From Polyangium jinanense (GTDB lineage: Bacteria > Myxococcota > Polyangia > Polyangiales > Polyangiaceae): a stretch of DNA of 64,000 bases. This document shows, one piece after another, positions 56,301 to 62,690 of the stretch. The stretch covers positions 1 to 64,000 of the forward strand of contig NZ_JAGTJJ010000037.1 of NCBI RefSeq assembly GCF_028435365.1, in the 5' to 3' direction. The notes under the pieces were generated by a model. That model ran no database searches, was not told where the DNA came from, and saw nothing but the letters and a program-made list of their open reading frames with translations. The stretch's first letter is position 1. Every line of letters starts with the position of its first letter. Both the position numbers and the translations under genes were made by a program.

Positions 56301-56776
56301 TGCTGCTCCACGAGGTGATCACGGAGAGCGAGACGGAAGCGCGCGGGCGGCCGGTCGTGGTCGTGCCGTTCGCGCTCGGCGCGCTCGTCGCCGAGGTGGT
56401 GCTGGCCGTGGCGCCCGCCTTCGAGCGGACACGCGACGCGCTGCGAATCGAGCAACCCGAGGAGCTCGGGTTCATGGAGAGCGACGAATCGAAGGTGCGC
56501 TGGCTCCTGCTCCGCGTCTTCGGCGGGCGGGCCTTGCGACCGCGCCCCGGGAGCGTCGCGTTCCGGGTCCGACAGGGGCGCGAGGGGCGTCTCGGCGACG
56601 CGCCATGGGTGGGGTTCGAGGTGACGGACACGGACGACACGATGGATGTCGTGTCGATGGAGGACGTGGCCTCGGTTTGCCGAGAACTCGGCGGATACCT
56701 CGCGGTCGAGCGTGGGGACTTCGGCGCGCGCTCTACGGTCGTGATCCCGATGTTCCACATGGCCCCCGACGGCTGA
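53309..56776 (+). CDS. AAA/STAND ATPase-TPR signalling protein with degenerate histidine-kinase ATPase end
   Basis: 1155 residues from a GTG at 53309. The N-terminus goes straight into an ATPase module: KRYGREAEVWALLRAFERAA, Walker A VSGWAGAGKSTLVEELG, KFDQYNRTVPFATLLRALDD and Walker B LVLFLDDLQWADDASL. The middle 600 residues are TPR-like helices (AREKARTAYDAAARYYATG-type segments). The last ~100 residues have the layout of a HATPase_c domain (ESDESKVRWLLLRVFGGRAL; WVGFEVTDTDDTM; CRELGGYLAVERGDFGARST; VVIPMF) but without the N-box Asn or the G-x-G loop. The architecture equals the myxobacterial kinase-AAA-GAF-HisKA giants stripped of both kinases. A scaffold role is inferred. Confidence 0.82.
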   Translation: MRFQLPDKRYGREAEVWALLRAFERAATGASEIVLVSGWAGAGKSTLVEELGASLAARRGHLVAGKFDQYNRTVPFATLLRALDDLAQRVLGDGEGGDTAEWQERLYEALGEGTAILVETLPSARSMIGAPSSRSSAATSSSASSADSQARLEHALLRFLSVFACPEHPLVLFLDDLQWADDASLRFLLAVAGDPSIRNTLLIGAYRDQEVGPEHPVTAAKVALRQRGTRLEEIDLPPLGPEHLEAMIADALDASVGPEIQALAAEVHRRTRGNPFFVREFLRFLVQEGFIAEGAAADALAWDLAQIRTAPLPEDEVALIVREMRKLPAETQATLQIAACIGALFDVNDLAAARGTTAADALAALAQAQGKNLVMPADPRRRISAADGAPIPFRFLHDRVRQAAYELIGEDDLPRIRLLVGRRLYADARARGVIDEKLFEFVEHLNAGASLITCAAERDELARLDLAAGARAKARTAYDAAARYYATGAALALSGDDPTLLFALHLSRAECVYLRGQLDEAEALLVALPVPPRTSTEKAAVCRVRMAVRTTRGRAASAIEVGLDALAELGLDIPRDEAAAKILAEKEHARVRERLAARGLSVLAEGAPLEDPDKRAKLEILTNLLAPANLVRPALFSLCAAIQANISLEHGHADESIYGYMLYGMHLATSLGRYAEAGAFGKLALRLDERRGSAGEPCRLNFVYGSYAHFLEPIPDVLGYLRKAYRTGLATGDYIYLSYACSHIVLLRLALGDPLKDVDEEAERLLALMERTKVASSIAVQTLVRRILAALAGRTIDVRSLSGDGFDEDTFVASLRERGVHFALSWYRAARITLAFLNGDDEDVLVIAGEGGAGAWFYFATDAVYLTCLAAARLCAEGVSSSDEPYATFGRNAAHIAGWARACPANFAHKDLLLAAERARIAGDHAAAGPLYERAVEAAEAARLTPHVAVARERAAAFFRDRGDEARARIHVHGALDAYSRWGTDALGERVRQEHADLLLHEVITESETEARGRPVVVVPFALGALVAEVVLAVAPAFERTRDALRIEQPEELGFMESDESKVRWLLLRVFGGRALRPRPGSVAFRVRQGREGRLGDAPWVGFEVTDTDDTMDVVSMEDVASVCRELGGYLAVERGDFGARSTVVIPMFHMAPDG

Positions 56777-56785
56777 CGCGCGACG

Positions 56786-57562
56786 TCAAGCCTCTTTCCT
56801 CCGCTCGACGAGCTGACCGAGGCCATCGAGGACGCGGTCCATGCCAAACCGATACGCCGCATCGGCCTGATAAGCCCCGCCCTGGGCCGCGCCCGCCGCT
56901 TCGCCGATGCGCGTGGCCCGCGGAAACTTCGTGGGATCGACGACCCGGCCGATGAGCTCCGCCTGCGCCTCCCACCACGCCGCGTCGGTCATCGCCGTGG
57001 CCTCGGGGAGCGCCGCCGCCTCGGCCGCGCTGCGCGCGTTCGCCTGCACGAAGCCGAGGACGAACGTGAGCGCCGCGTCGACCTCGACGTCCGACAAACC
57101 GAGGCCGTCGAACGCCGAGAGTTCGTACTCGTACTTCGTGATCACGCCCGGACCGAGCGGCGGGCGGCTCGTGGATGCGTGGATCAGCCACGGATGCGCG
57201 GCGTGGAGCGCGCGGTTCTGGTTCGCGACGGACAGCACCCGCTCGCGCCAGCCGAGCCCGTCCCACGCCGGCCGATCGGCGCGGAGGTACACCGCGTCGA
57301 GCATCAGCTCGATCAGCTCGGTTTTTCCTCCTGGCACATACGTGTAGACGGACATCGGGGACGCGCCCACGGCCTGCGCCACCGAGCGCACCGTGACCGC
57401 GTCGAGCCCCTGTTCGTCGGCGAGCGTGATCGCAGCCTCGACGACCCGGTCCACGGTGAGCGACGGCCGCGGCCCCCGCGTCCGCGAGGGTTCCAGGCTG
57501 TGCCGCCACAGAAGCGAAAGCGTGCGCGCGGGATCCGGGGTCGCGGGTTTGTTCGGCGGCAT
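56786..57562 (-). CDS. TetR-family transcriptional repressor
   Basis: 258 residues. The HTH is at about 36-82: LTVDRVVEAAITLADEQGLD, AVTVRSVAQAVGASPMSVYT, YVPGGKTELIELMLD. The C-terminal part resembles the TetR_C_1 domain (HPWLIHASTSRPPLGPGVIT; AALTFVLGFVQANARSAAEA). The gene is divergent from the VOC gene, and the intervening 112 bp contain clustered 6-bp palindromes that overlap a good promoter, so it probably represses that gene and itself. Confidence 0.92.
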   Translation of the reverse strand: MPPNKPATPDPARTLSLLWRHSLEPSRTRGPRPSLTVDRVVEAAITLADEQGLDAVTVRSVAQAVGASPMSVYTYVPGGKTELIELMLDAVYLRADRPAWDGLGWRERVLSVANQNRALHAAHPWLIHASTSRPPLGPGVITKYEYELSAFDGLGLSDVEVDAALTFVLGFVQANARSAAEAAALPEATAMTDAAWWEAQAELIGRVVDPTKFPRATRIGEAAGAAQGGAYQADAAYRFGMDRVLDGLGQLVERRKEA

Positions 57563-57581
57563 GAAATCGGTCTCCAGCCCC

Positions 57582-57621
57582 TTGACGAAAACTACGTACT
57601 ACGTACACTGTACATTGTACA
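57582..57621 (+). promoter_or_regulatory. Promoter overlapped by tandem palindromes, likely TetR operator
   Basis: On the plus strand, TTGACG (57582-57587) and TACACT (57604-57609), 16 bp apart, make a sigma70-like promoter for the VOC gene. It is overlapped by TACGTA-C-TACGTA (57593-57605) and TGTACA-T-TGTACA (57609-57621), two direct pairs of 6-bp palindromes with 7-bp spacing. Binding there would block the promoter. Confidence 0.6.
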
Positions 57622-57674
57622 CAGTTGATGTCCACCTTCACCAGGGGCCTTCCCGAGGATCGAGGAACACACGC

Positions 57675-58070
57675 ATGCAAGCAACCACCGCGTCGGCAAT
57701 TTCGCTCAACGTCAAGGATGTCGAGGCTTCACGCGATTTCTTCGTGCGGCACATGGGGTTTGCCCCGGCGATGGCGGCCGACGGCTTCGTGTCGATGGCC
57801 CGCAAGGACGTCGGGTACAACCTCATCTTCCTGCGCCAAGGGCTCTCCTCGCTGCAGCCGGAGACGCTGAAGCACGCGCACGCCGGCGGCTTGCTCCTCG
57901 CGTTCGTCGTGGCCGACGTGGACGCCGAGGAGGCGCGGCTGCGCGAAGAGGGCGTGTCCATCACGACGCCGCTCCAGACCGAGCCGTGGGGCGAGCGGTT
58001 TTTCCAGGTCACGGACCCGAACGGGATCCTCGTGCAGTTCGTCCAGTGGATGACGCCGCCCGAGGCATAA
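57675..58070 (+). CDS. VOC/glyoxalase-family protein
   Basis: 131 residues. Two beta-alpha-beta-beta-beta units: ASAISLNVKDVEASRDFFVR and HMGFAPAMAADGFVSMARKD in the first, GLLLAFVVADVDAEEARLRE and ERFFQVTDPNGILVQFVQWM in the second. The DPNGILVQF segment is typical of the bleomycin-resistance/glyoxalase fold. The metal-binding His is not at the usual first-strand position (NVKD has none), so catalysis versus drug binding is open. It is transcribed divergently from the TetR gene, presumably as its target. Confidence 0.9.
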   Translation: MQATTASAISLNVKDVEASRDFFVRHMGFAPAMAADGFVSMARKDVGYNLIFLRQGLSSLQPETLKHAHAGGLLLAFVVADVDAEEARLREEGVSITTPLQTEPWGERFFQVTDPNGILVQFVQWMTPPEA

Positions 58071-58076
58071 CCGCCC

Positions 58077-58643
58077 TCAAGGCAAGACCGTCACCACGAT
58101 CCGCGACGAGAGCCCGCCGAACCGCGCGAGGACCTGACCCTCGCCCTCGTCGAAGGCCACCGCATACCCGGCATTTTCCGGCGCGCACGCCGTCTCCGCG
58201 CCCGTACACGCAGGCGGACGGCGCGGACCAAGCGCGCCCGTGAACGACCACGCAACGGGCGCGCGTCCGAGCGAGAGGCGCGCTCCCGCGTCGTCGAAGG
58301 CCTGGAGCTCCATGACGAGCAAATCGCCGCGCTTGGCGGCCTGGGTCGTGTCGACGCGGACGCGGCTCGGGCGGCGCACGTCGAGCACGACGACGCCTTG
58401 CTCACAGGGGATCCGCACGCGGCCGGGATCGACGGCCTCGTAGGTCTGGCCCGCGGGATCGAAATGGACCGGCGCGCTCGGCCGGGCCTCGGCGATGCGG
58501 CATGCGCCGCGGGCCTTGGGCACCTCGTCCCGCGCGCCCACGGCCACGAAATACACGGTCTCCGGCGGCTTCGCGCAGCCCGCGAGCGCGCCGAGCATCG
58601 TCGCGAGGAAGGCGGCACGGAAGAGCGGTTCGGCGCAAGGCAT
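58077..58643 (-). CDS. Lipoprotein, unknown function
   Basis: 188 residues from the ATG at 58643. The signal FRAAFLATMLGALAGC has lipobox L-A-G-C. The mature protein is all-beta in appearance, with two halves that look like Ig-like or adhesin-type domains (QGVVVLDVRRPSRVRVDTTQ; GEGQVLARFGGLSSRIVVTV). Two Cys in ACTGAETAC may form a disulfide. It begins 38 bp after the LysR stop on the same strand and may be cotranscribed with it. Confidence 0.72.
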   Translation of the reverse strand: MPCAEPLFRAAFLATMLGALAGCAKPPETVYFVAVGARDEVPKARGACRIAEARPSAPVHFDPAGQTYEAVDPGRVRIPCEQGVVVLDVRRPSRVRVDTTQAAKRGDLLVMELQAFDDAGARLSLGRAPVAWSFTGALGPRRPPACTGAETACAPENAGYAVAFDEGEGQVLARFGGLSSRIVVTVLP

Positions 58644-58681
58644 CGGGAGCGCGCGAGTATCGCTCGATCGGGGCCGCGTGA

Positions 58682-59548
58682 TCAACGTCGCGCCGCGGAG
58701 AGCAAGCGCCGCCAGACACGCTCGGTGCCGCCTTCGAGCGGCGCGTCGGCGAGGCGGATCGCGGCGTAGGTTTGGCTGGGCAACCCAGCGATCGGGCGAC
58801 CCACGAGGCCGGACGGCAGGCGGCAGAAATCGTTGACGATCGCGAGCCCGGCGCCGAGCCGCGCAAGCCGCAACGTGAGCGGCCAGCCGCGCACCTCGAC
58901 GGCCACGTCCCAGCGCACGCCCGCGGCGCGGAGCGACTCCTCGAGCATCACGCGTTGCGGCTGGCCCTCGGGCGGCACGACGAGCGCGGCGCCTTCGAGA
59001 TCGGTGAGCTCCACGCGCTCCTTGGAAGCGAGCGGGTGGCTCTCGGGCACCACGAGCATCTGCCCGACGACGGCGAGCGGCTCCACCACGATCCGCGGCG
59101 GCCGCGTTTCCAGCGGGAGCACGCCCACGTGCGCCTCACCCGTGCGCACGGCCGCGAGCGTGCCCGCCGCGTCCCGCACGAGCAGCGAGAGCGGCGTGCG
59201 CGCATCACGCACCGAGCGCTGCACGGCCTCGCCGATGAGGTAGAGGTACGCCCCTTCGCCCGCGGAAAGCACCACGCGCGCGCGCGGCCTCCCCACGCGC
59301 AGGCCCTCGACGAACTCGACCTGCTGCGCAAGCGTCCTCCGCGCATACGCCGCGACCCGCTCGCCGCCGTCCGTGAGCACGAGGGCGCGGCCGACGCGGC
59401 GGTAGAGCGGCGTGCCGACGACCTCCGCGAGCTTCTGCACCTGTGCATGCAACGCGGGTTGCGAGAGGCCGAGGGCGCGGGCGGCGTGCGTGAAGTTCTT
59501 GTGTTCGGCGAAGGCGGCGAAGGCGTAGAGCCAGGAGGTCTCCAGCAT
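58682..59548 (-). CDS. LysR-family transcriptional regulator
   Basis: 288 residues. The winged HTH at 1-65 contains LYAFAAFAEHKNFTHAARAL, GLSQPALHAQVQKLAEVVGT and PLYRRVGRALVLTDGGERVA. The effector domain (about 90-285) has ARVVLSAGEGAYLYLIGEAV and HVGVLPLETRPPRIVVEPLA. The start is opposite the kptA gene, 75 bp apart, with an inverted repeat at 59551-59576, so it probably regulates itself and kptA or responds to a metabolite linked to it. The inducer is unknown. Confidence 0.93.
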   Translation of the reverse strand: MLETSWLYAFAAFAEHKNFTHAARALGLSQPALHAQVQKLAEVVGTPLYRRVGRALVLTDGGERVAAYARRTLAQQVEFVEGLRVGRPRARVVLSAGEGAYLYLIGEAVQRSVRDARTPLSLLVRDAAGTLAAVRTGEAHVGVLPLETRPPRIVVEPLAVVGQMLVVPESHPLASKERVELTDLEGAALVVPPEGQPQRVMLEESLRAAGVRWDVAVEVRGWPLTLRLARLGAGLAIVNDFCRLPSGLVGRPIAGLPSQTYAAIRLADAPLEGGTERVWRRLLSAARR

Positions 59549-59550
59549 GA

Positions 59551-59576
59551 CTATCCGTCAGGATGATAGCTCATCC
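59551..59576. promoter_or_regulatory. Inverted repeats between lysR and kptA, likely LysR box
   Basis: CTATCC-GTCA-GGATgATAG (59551-59569, one extra base) overlaps GGATGA-TAGC-TCATCC (59561-59576, perfect). They lie just upstream of the lysR start, where LysR regulators usually bind. Confidence 0.5.
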
Positions 59577-59623
59577 GAAAAGACGACTTCCGCCGATGGC
59601 TCGGTTCGCTACGCTCGGGCCTC

Positions 59624-60226
59624 ATGAACACCGTAGAGCTTAGCAAGACCCTCTCTTGGCTCCTCCGCCACGGGGCGCGCGAGGCCGGCGTATCGATGGA
59701 TGCGGCCGGCTGGGTGCCCGTGCCCGAGGTGCTGCGTTACCTCCGTATCAGCCGCGCGGCCCTCGAAGAGGTGGTCGCGACGAACAACAAGAGCCGCCTG
59801 ACGCTCGAAGGCGACCGCGTGCGCGCCTGCCAGGGCCATTCGACCGAGAACATGCCCGTCACGCTCGAGGCCCTGGAGGCGTCATGGCAGCCATACATGG
59901 CCGGCGGCAGCCTCTGGCACGGGACCACGGTCGAGGCGACGGCCCCGATCGCGCGGGAAGGCCTCTATCCGCAGAAGCGCACCCACGTGCACCTGGCCCC
60001 GACCCTCGAGAGCAAGGTCGGCAAGCGCTCGGCGACCCCGGTCATGCTGGAGATCTCGGTCGAGCGATTGCAGGGCGCAGGGCAGGGCGTGTGGGAGGCG
60101 CAAAACGGCGTCGTGCTCGTGCGCCACGTCCCTTCGTCGTGCATCGTGGACCTCGTCTGCACGACGCGCGCGGCGAAGCAGGCCGAGGCGTCGGTTCGAG
60201 CGCGGTTTGGCTTTCGCCGATCGTGA
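59624..60226 (+). CDS. kptA: RNA 2'-phosphotransferase (KptA/Tpt1)
   Basis: 200 residues. The enzyme moves an internal 2'-phosphate from RNA to NAD+, giving ADP-ribose 1''-2'' cyclic phosphate. Conserved motifs are SKTLSWLLRHG (7-17), RACQGHS (about 67, Arg and His), GSLWHGTTVEA (about 95), KRTHVHLAPTLESKVGKRSA and the final NGVVLVRHVPSSCIVDLV. All four catalytic residues (R-H-R-R type) appear in place. The bacterial substrate is unknown because tRNA splicing of this type is absent. It is divergent from the LysR gene. RtcB, another RNA-repair enzyme, lies 2.5 kb downstream. Confidence 0.95.
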   Translation: MNTVELSKTLSWLLRHGAREAGVSMDAAGWVPVPEVLRYLRISRAALEEVVATNNKSRLTLEGDRVRACQGHSTENMPVTLEALEASWQPYMAGGSLWHGTTVEATAPIAREGLYPQKRTHVHLAPTLESKVGKRSATPVMLEISVERLQGAGQGVWEAQNGVVLVRHVPSSCIVDLVCTTRAAKQAEASVRARFGFRRS

Positions 60227-60301
60227 TCACTTGCCGTTCTGCGTGATCATGAGCCGACGAGGGTTTCTGGGCTCATAACAGAGCAGCGTGGGAAAAAGCG
60301 G

Positions 60302-61441
60302 TTATTTCGTGCCCCACGGAATGTCCCCCGAATGAAGCAAAACCTCGGACTCGACCTTCGCATCGGCCGGGTTCGTCCCGGTCCCGACCGTGGCCACACG
60401 CTGATAACGCACCCACCAGGAGAGCGTCCCGCGCTGCGGCGCCCCGGAGGGAGGCGTGATGTCGAGGTCGACGACCTTCGGATCCCGGCCCACGCGGTCG
60501 TCGGCGGCGAGGTGCCGGCCGGGTTGTCCGGGGATGATCTGGAAATGGCGCGCGAGGTGGCGGACCTCGCGGCGAAGGACGGTCCCGCGCTCGTCTTTGA
60601 GCTCGCAGCCGACTTCGAGGCGGCGGAAGAGGTCGCCCGTGGGGAAATCATGCCCCGGCGCGGGCTGGACGAGCGTGATGCGGAGGCTGTTCTCCTCGGC
60701 GCGTTCGGCCGTGGCCTTCAGGTTCTTCCGTAACCAGGCGGGATCCCGGACCTCAGCGAAGGCGTGCGAGCGGCGGCCCCCGACGAGCGGCATGTGGCAC
60801 TCGGCGCAAGCCTTCCCAGCCGCAGGCGAGCGCAGGTGCTCGCGCGCCGTTGTCTGCATGAACTGGCCGTCGTCATTGCCAAAGCCCATCGGGAAACGAA
60901 ATTCGTGGCAACCGGAGCAGCCGCCCGTTTGGCTGAAGGCAGTCGAGCGGCGCAAAGGGTGCGGCGCGCGGGTGGCGTCGTCGCCGGAAGAGGCCGCGGC
61001 AAGGACAAAGCCTTCTTCAGTGACGTGGCAGGTCACGCAGCCGACGCCGAGCTCGCTCACGGCCTTGGGCGGCTCGATCCGGGGATCCCCCTCCGGCGCG
61101 TGGCAGCCGCGGCAGAAGGGCGAGGGCTCGATCGCGAACGCCGTGCGATACGCCGGATTGAGGTTCGATTGCTGGTGGTGCGAGCCCTGCCATTGCCTGG
61201 CCTCGTCGGCATGGCACGCGACGCACGTCGCATTGAGCGCGACGGCCGCATCGAGCCGCTTGCGATAAGCGCGAGGCATGGGGACGCTCGCCGCGGGGGC
61301 GACGTCCGCCGGAGCAGGCTCGGACGAGGCGATGGCCAGAGGCGCCGGCACCGATGTCACTTGCCCATCCGTGAGGACGTCCTCGCGGATGCACCCAGCG
61401 AGGAGGCAAAAGGACATCAACAGGGAAGGGCGCAGCAGCAT
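60302..61441 (-). CDS. Multihaem (five CxxCH) cytochrome c lipoprotein
   Basis: 379 residues. The lipoprotein signal ends LLMSFCLLAGC. Five CxxCH haem sites are present: CVACH, CRGCH, CVTCH, CSGCH and CAECH, all within about 73-220. The order and spacing (ATCVACHADEARQWQGSHHQ at the first site) resemble cytochrome c554/NrfB-like multihaem proteins. Residues 230-379 form a separate beta-rich domain (TLVQPAPGHDFPTGDLFRRL). It should carry electrons in the periplasm or on the outer membrane. Its partner is unknown. Its start lies 61 bp from repeat copy D. Confidence 0.9.
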   Translation of the reverse strand: MLLRPSLLMSFCLLAGCIREDVLTDGQVTSVPAPLAIASSEPAPADVAPAASVPMPRAYRKRLDAAVALNATCVACHADEARQWQGSHHQQSNLNPAYRTAFAIEPSPFCRGCHAPEGDPRIEPPKAVSELGVGCVTCHVTEEGFVLAAASSGDDATRAPHPLRRSTAFSQTGGCSGCHEFRFPMGFGNDDGQFMQTTAREHLRSPAAGKACAECHMPLVGGRRSHAFAEVRDPAWLRKNLKATAERAEENSLRITLVQPAPGHDFPTGDLFRRLEVGCELKDERGTVLRREVRHLARHFQIIPGQPGRHLAADDRVGRDPKVVDLDITPPSGAPQRGTLSWWVRYQRVATVGTGTNPADAKVESEVLLHSGDIPWGTK

Positions 61442-61502
61442 AGGAACGAACGGCCAGGGCCGTCTCGTGACGTATCACCTTTCCCGCGCTGCGGGAACCA
61501 TT

Positions 61503-61859
61503 CGGTCTCGTCGGAAGCCGTCGCGCCGGGGCGCTGCCCCGGACCCCGCGGGAGCTGTCCGCCCCTCGACCCGGACCAGGCACGGCCTGGACCGAGGGTG
61601 GAAGAACTGCGCGATGCGCAGTTCTTCCAACGGGCCGGTGGCAAGACTGTGGAGGTCCGTTTCAGGCTGGCGACGGGGACACCGGTGCCGGTTCAAATGC
61701 CCGGCGCTGCCGTCTTGACTGGCAAGGTCGTCGCCAATCTTGCCTCGGCCTGTTCGATGAACTGCGCGATGCGCAGTTCATCGACCCCGGGTCCAGCGCT
61801 TGCGCTGGTCCGGGTCGAGGGGCGGACAGCCCCCGTGGGGTCTGGGGCAAAGCCCCAGC
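61503..61859 (+). repeat. Paired-palindrome intergenic element, copy D
   Basis: A full copy between the cytochrome gene start and the stop of the next minus-strand gene (61860-61862). It opens with GGTCTCGTCGGAAGCC, a variant of the terminal motif GTCTCATC-n-GAGGCG. Palindrome 1 lies at 61600-61628, palindrome 2 at 61755-61783, and the core between them is the longest of the plus-oriented copies (about 125 bp). The right end is GGGGCAAAGCCCCAGC, immediately before the stop codon. Confidence 0.9.
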
Positions 61860-62267
61860 TCAGGCGCGACGACGCGGCGGGATCGGATACAGGGTGGCGA
61901 GGTCGTCATTCCGCAAGAAGCCGAGCGCCTCGCGGTGAACGCGAAGCTCCCAGAGGGCCAGCTCGGCCCGCGCGCACCCCTCGTTGAAGGCGGCGACGCG
62001 GACGCGAATCTCGACCTGGTTGCGCTCGGCCCCAGCGGCCACGAGCTCGTCGATGGCGAGCCCGAGGACTTCGAGTTCGAGCAGGGCAGCATTGATCTTG
62101 TCCTCCGAGCGGCCGAGCGAGGAGGCCATCTCGCGAAGGATCTCGGCGGCGAGATCGTTGCCGCCGAGGTGGGTCGGCACGCGATCCCGCAGGCGGTCGA
62201 GGTATGGGCTCTCGTGGCCTTTCCGCTTGAGCTGCTCGACGAGCTTTTTCCACGTGGGCTCGGACAT
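61860..62267 (-). CDS. Hypothetical protein
   Basis: 135 residues from the ATG at 62267. It is helical throughout: MSEPTWKKLVEQLKRKGHES, NDLAAEILREMASSLGRSED, KINAALLELEVLGLAIDELV and RVRVAAFNEGCARAELALWE. There is one Cys, no signal and no known motif. It is bracketed by repeat copies D and E, and its stop codon abuts copy D. Confidence 0.65.
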   Translation of the reverse strand: MSEPTWKKLVEQLKRKGHESPYLDRLRDRVPTHLGGNDLAAEILREMASSLGRSEDKINAALLELEVLGLAIDELVAAGAERNQVEIRVRVAAFNEGCARAELALWELRVHREALGFLRNDDLATLYPIPPRRRA

Positions 62268-62300
62268 GGCGGGGGGCAAGTCTAGCCTCACCCCCAGCCC

Positions 62301-62690
62301 TGAGCATTGGTCTCATCTGGGAGGCGCCGCGCTGGGGCTTTGCCCCAGGCCCCACCGGGGCTATCCGCCCCTGGACCTGGACCAGCGCAAGCGCTGGACC
62401 CGGGGTCGATGAACTGCGCATCGCGCAGTTCATCGAACAGGCCAGCTCAAGACCAACGACGACCCTGCCCATCAAGATCGCGGCGCTGAGGCTTCAACAG
62501 GCAACGTGCCCCGTCGCCAGCGTGCAACGCACCTTCCTGGTCTTGCCACTGGCCCGTTGGAAGAACTGCGCATCGCGCAGTTCTTCCACCCCGAGTCCAG
62601 GGCTTGCCCTGGTTCGGGTCGAGGGGCGAACAGCCCCCGCGGGGTCCGGGGCAGCGCCCCGGCGCGACGCCTCGCGATGAGACGTGAGGC
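62301..62690 (-). repeat. Paired-palindrome intergenic element, copy E (inverted)
   Basis: A full copy in the opposite orientation to A-D: the CGATGAACTGCGC palindrome comes first (62407-62435) and the GGAAGAACTGCGC palindrome second (62559-62587). It begins with TGAGCATTGGTCTCATCTGG, the same ~27 bp that begin copy B. Its right end, read inversely, has GTCTCATCGCGAGGCGTCGC, so both ends carry the terminal motif. The core aligns with copies C and D. It abuts the rtcB stop codon (62691-62693). Confidence 0.9.
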
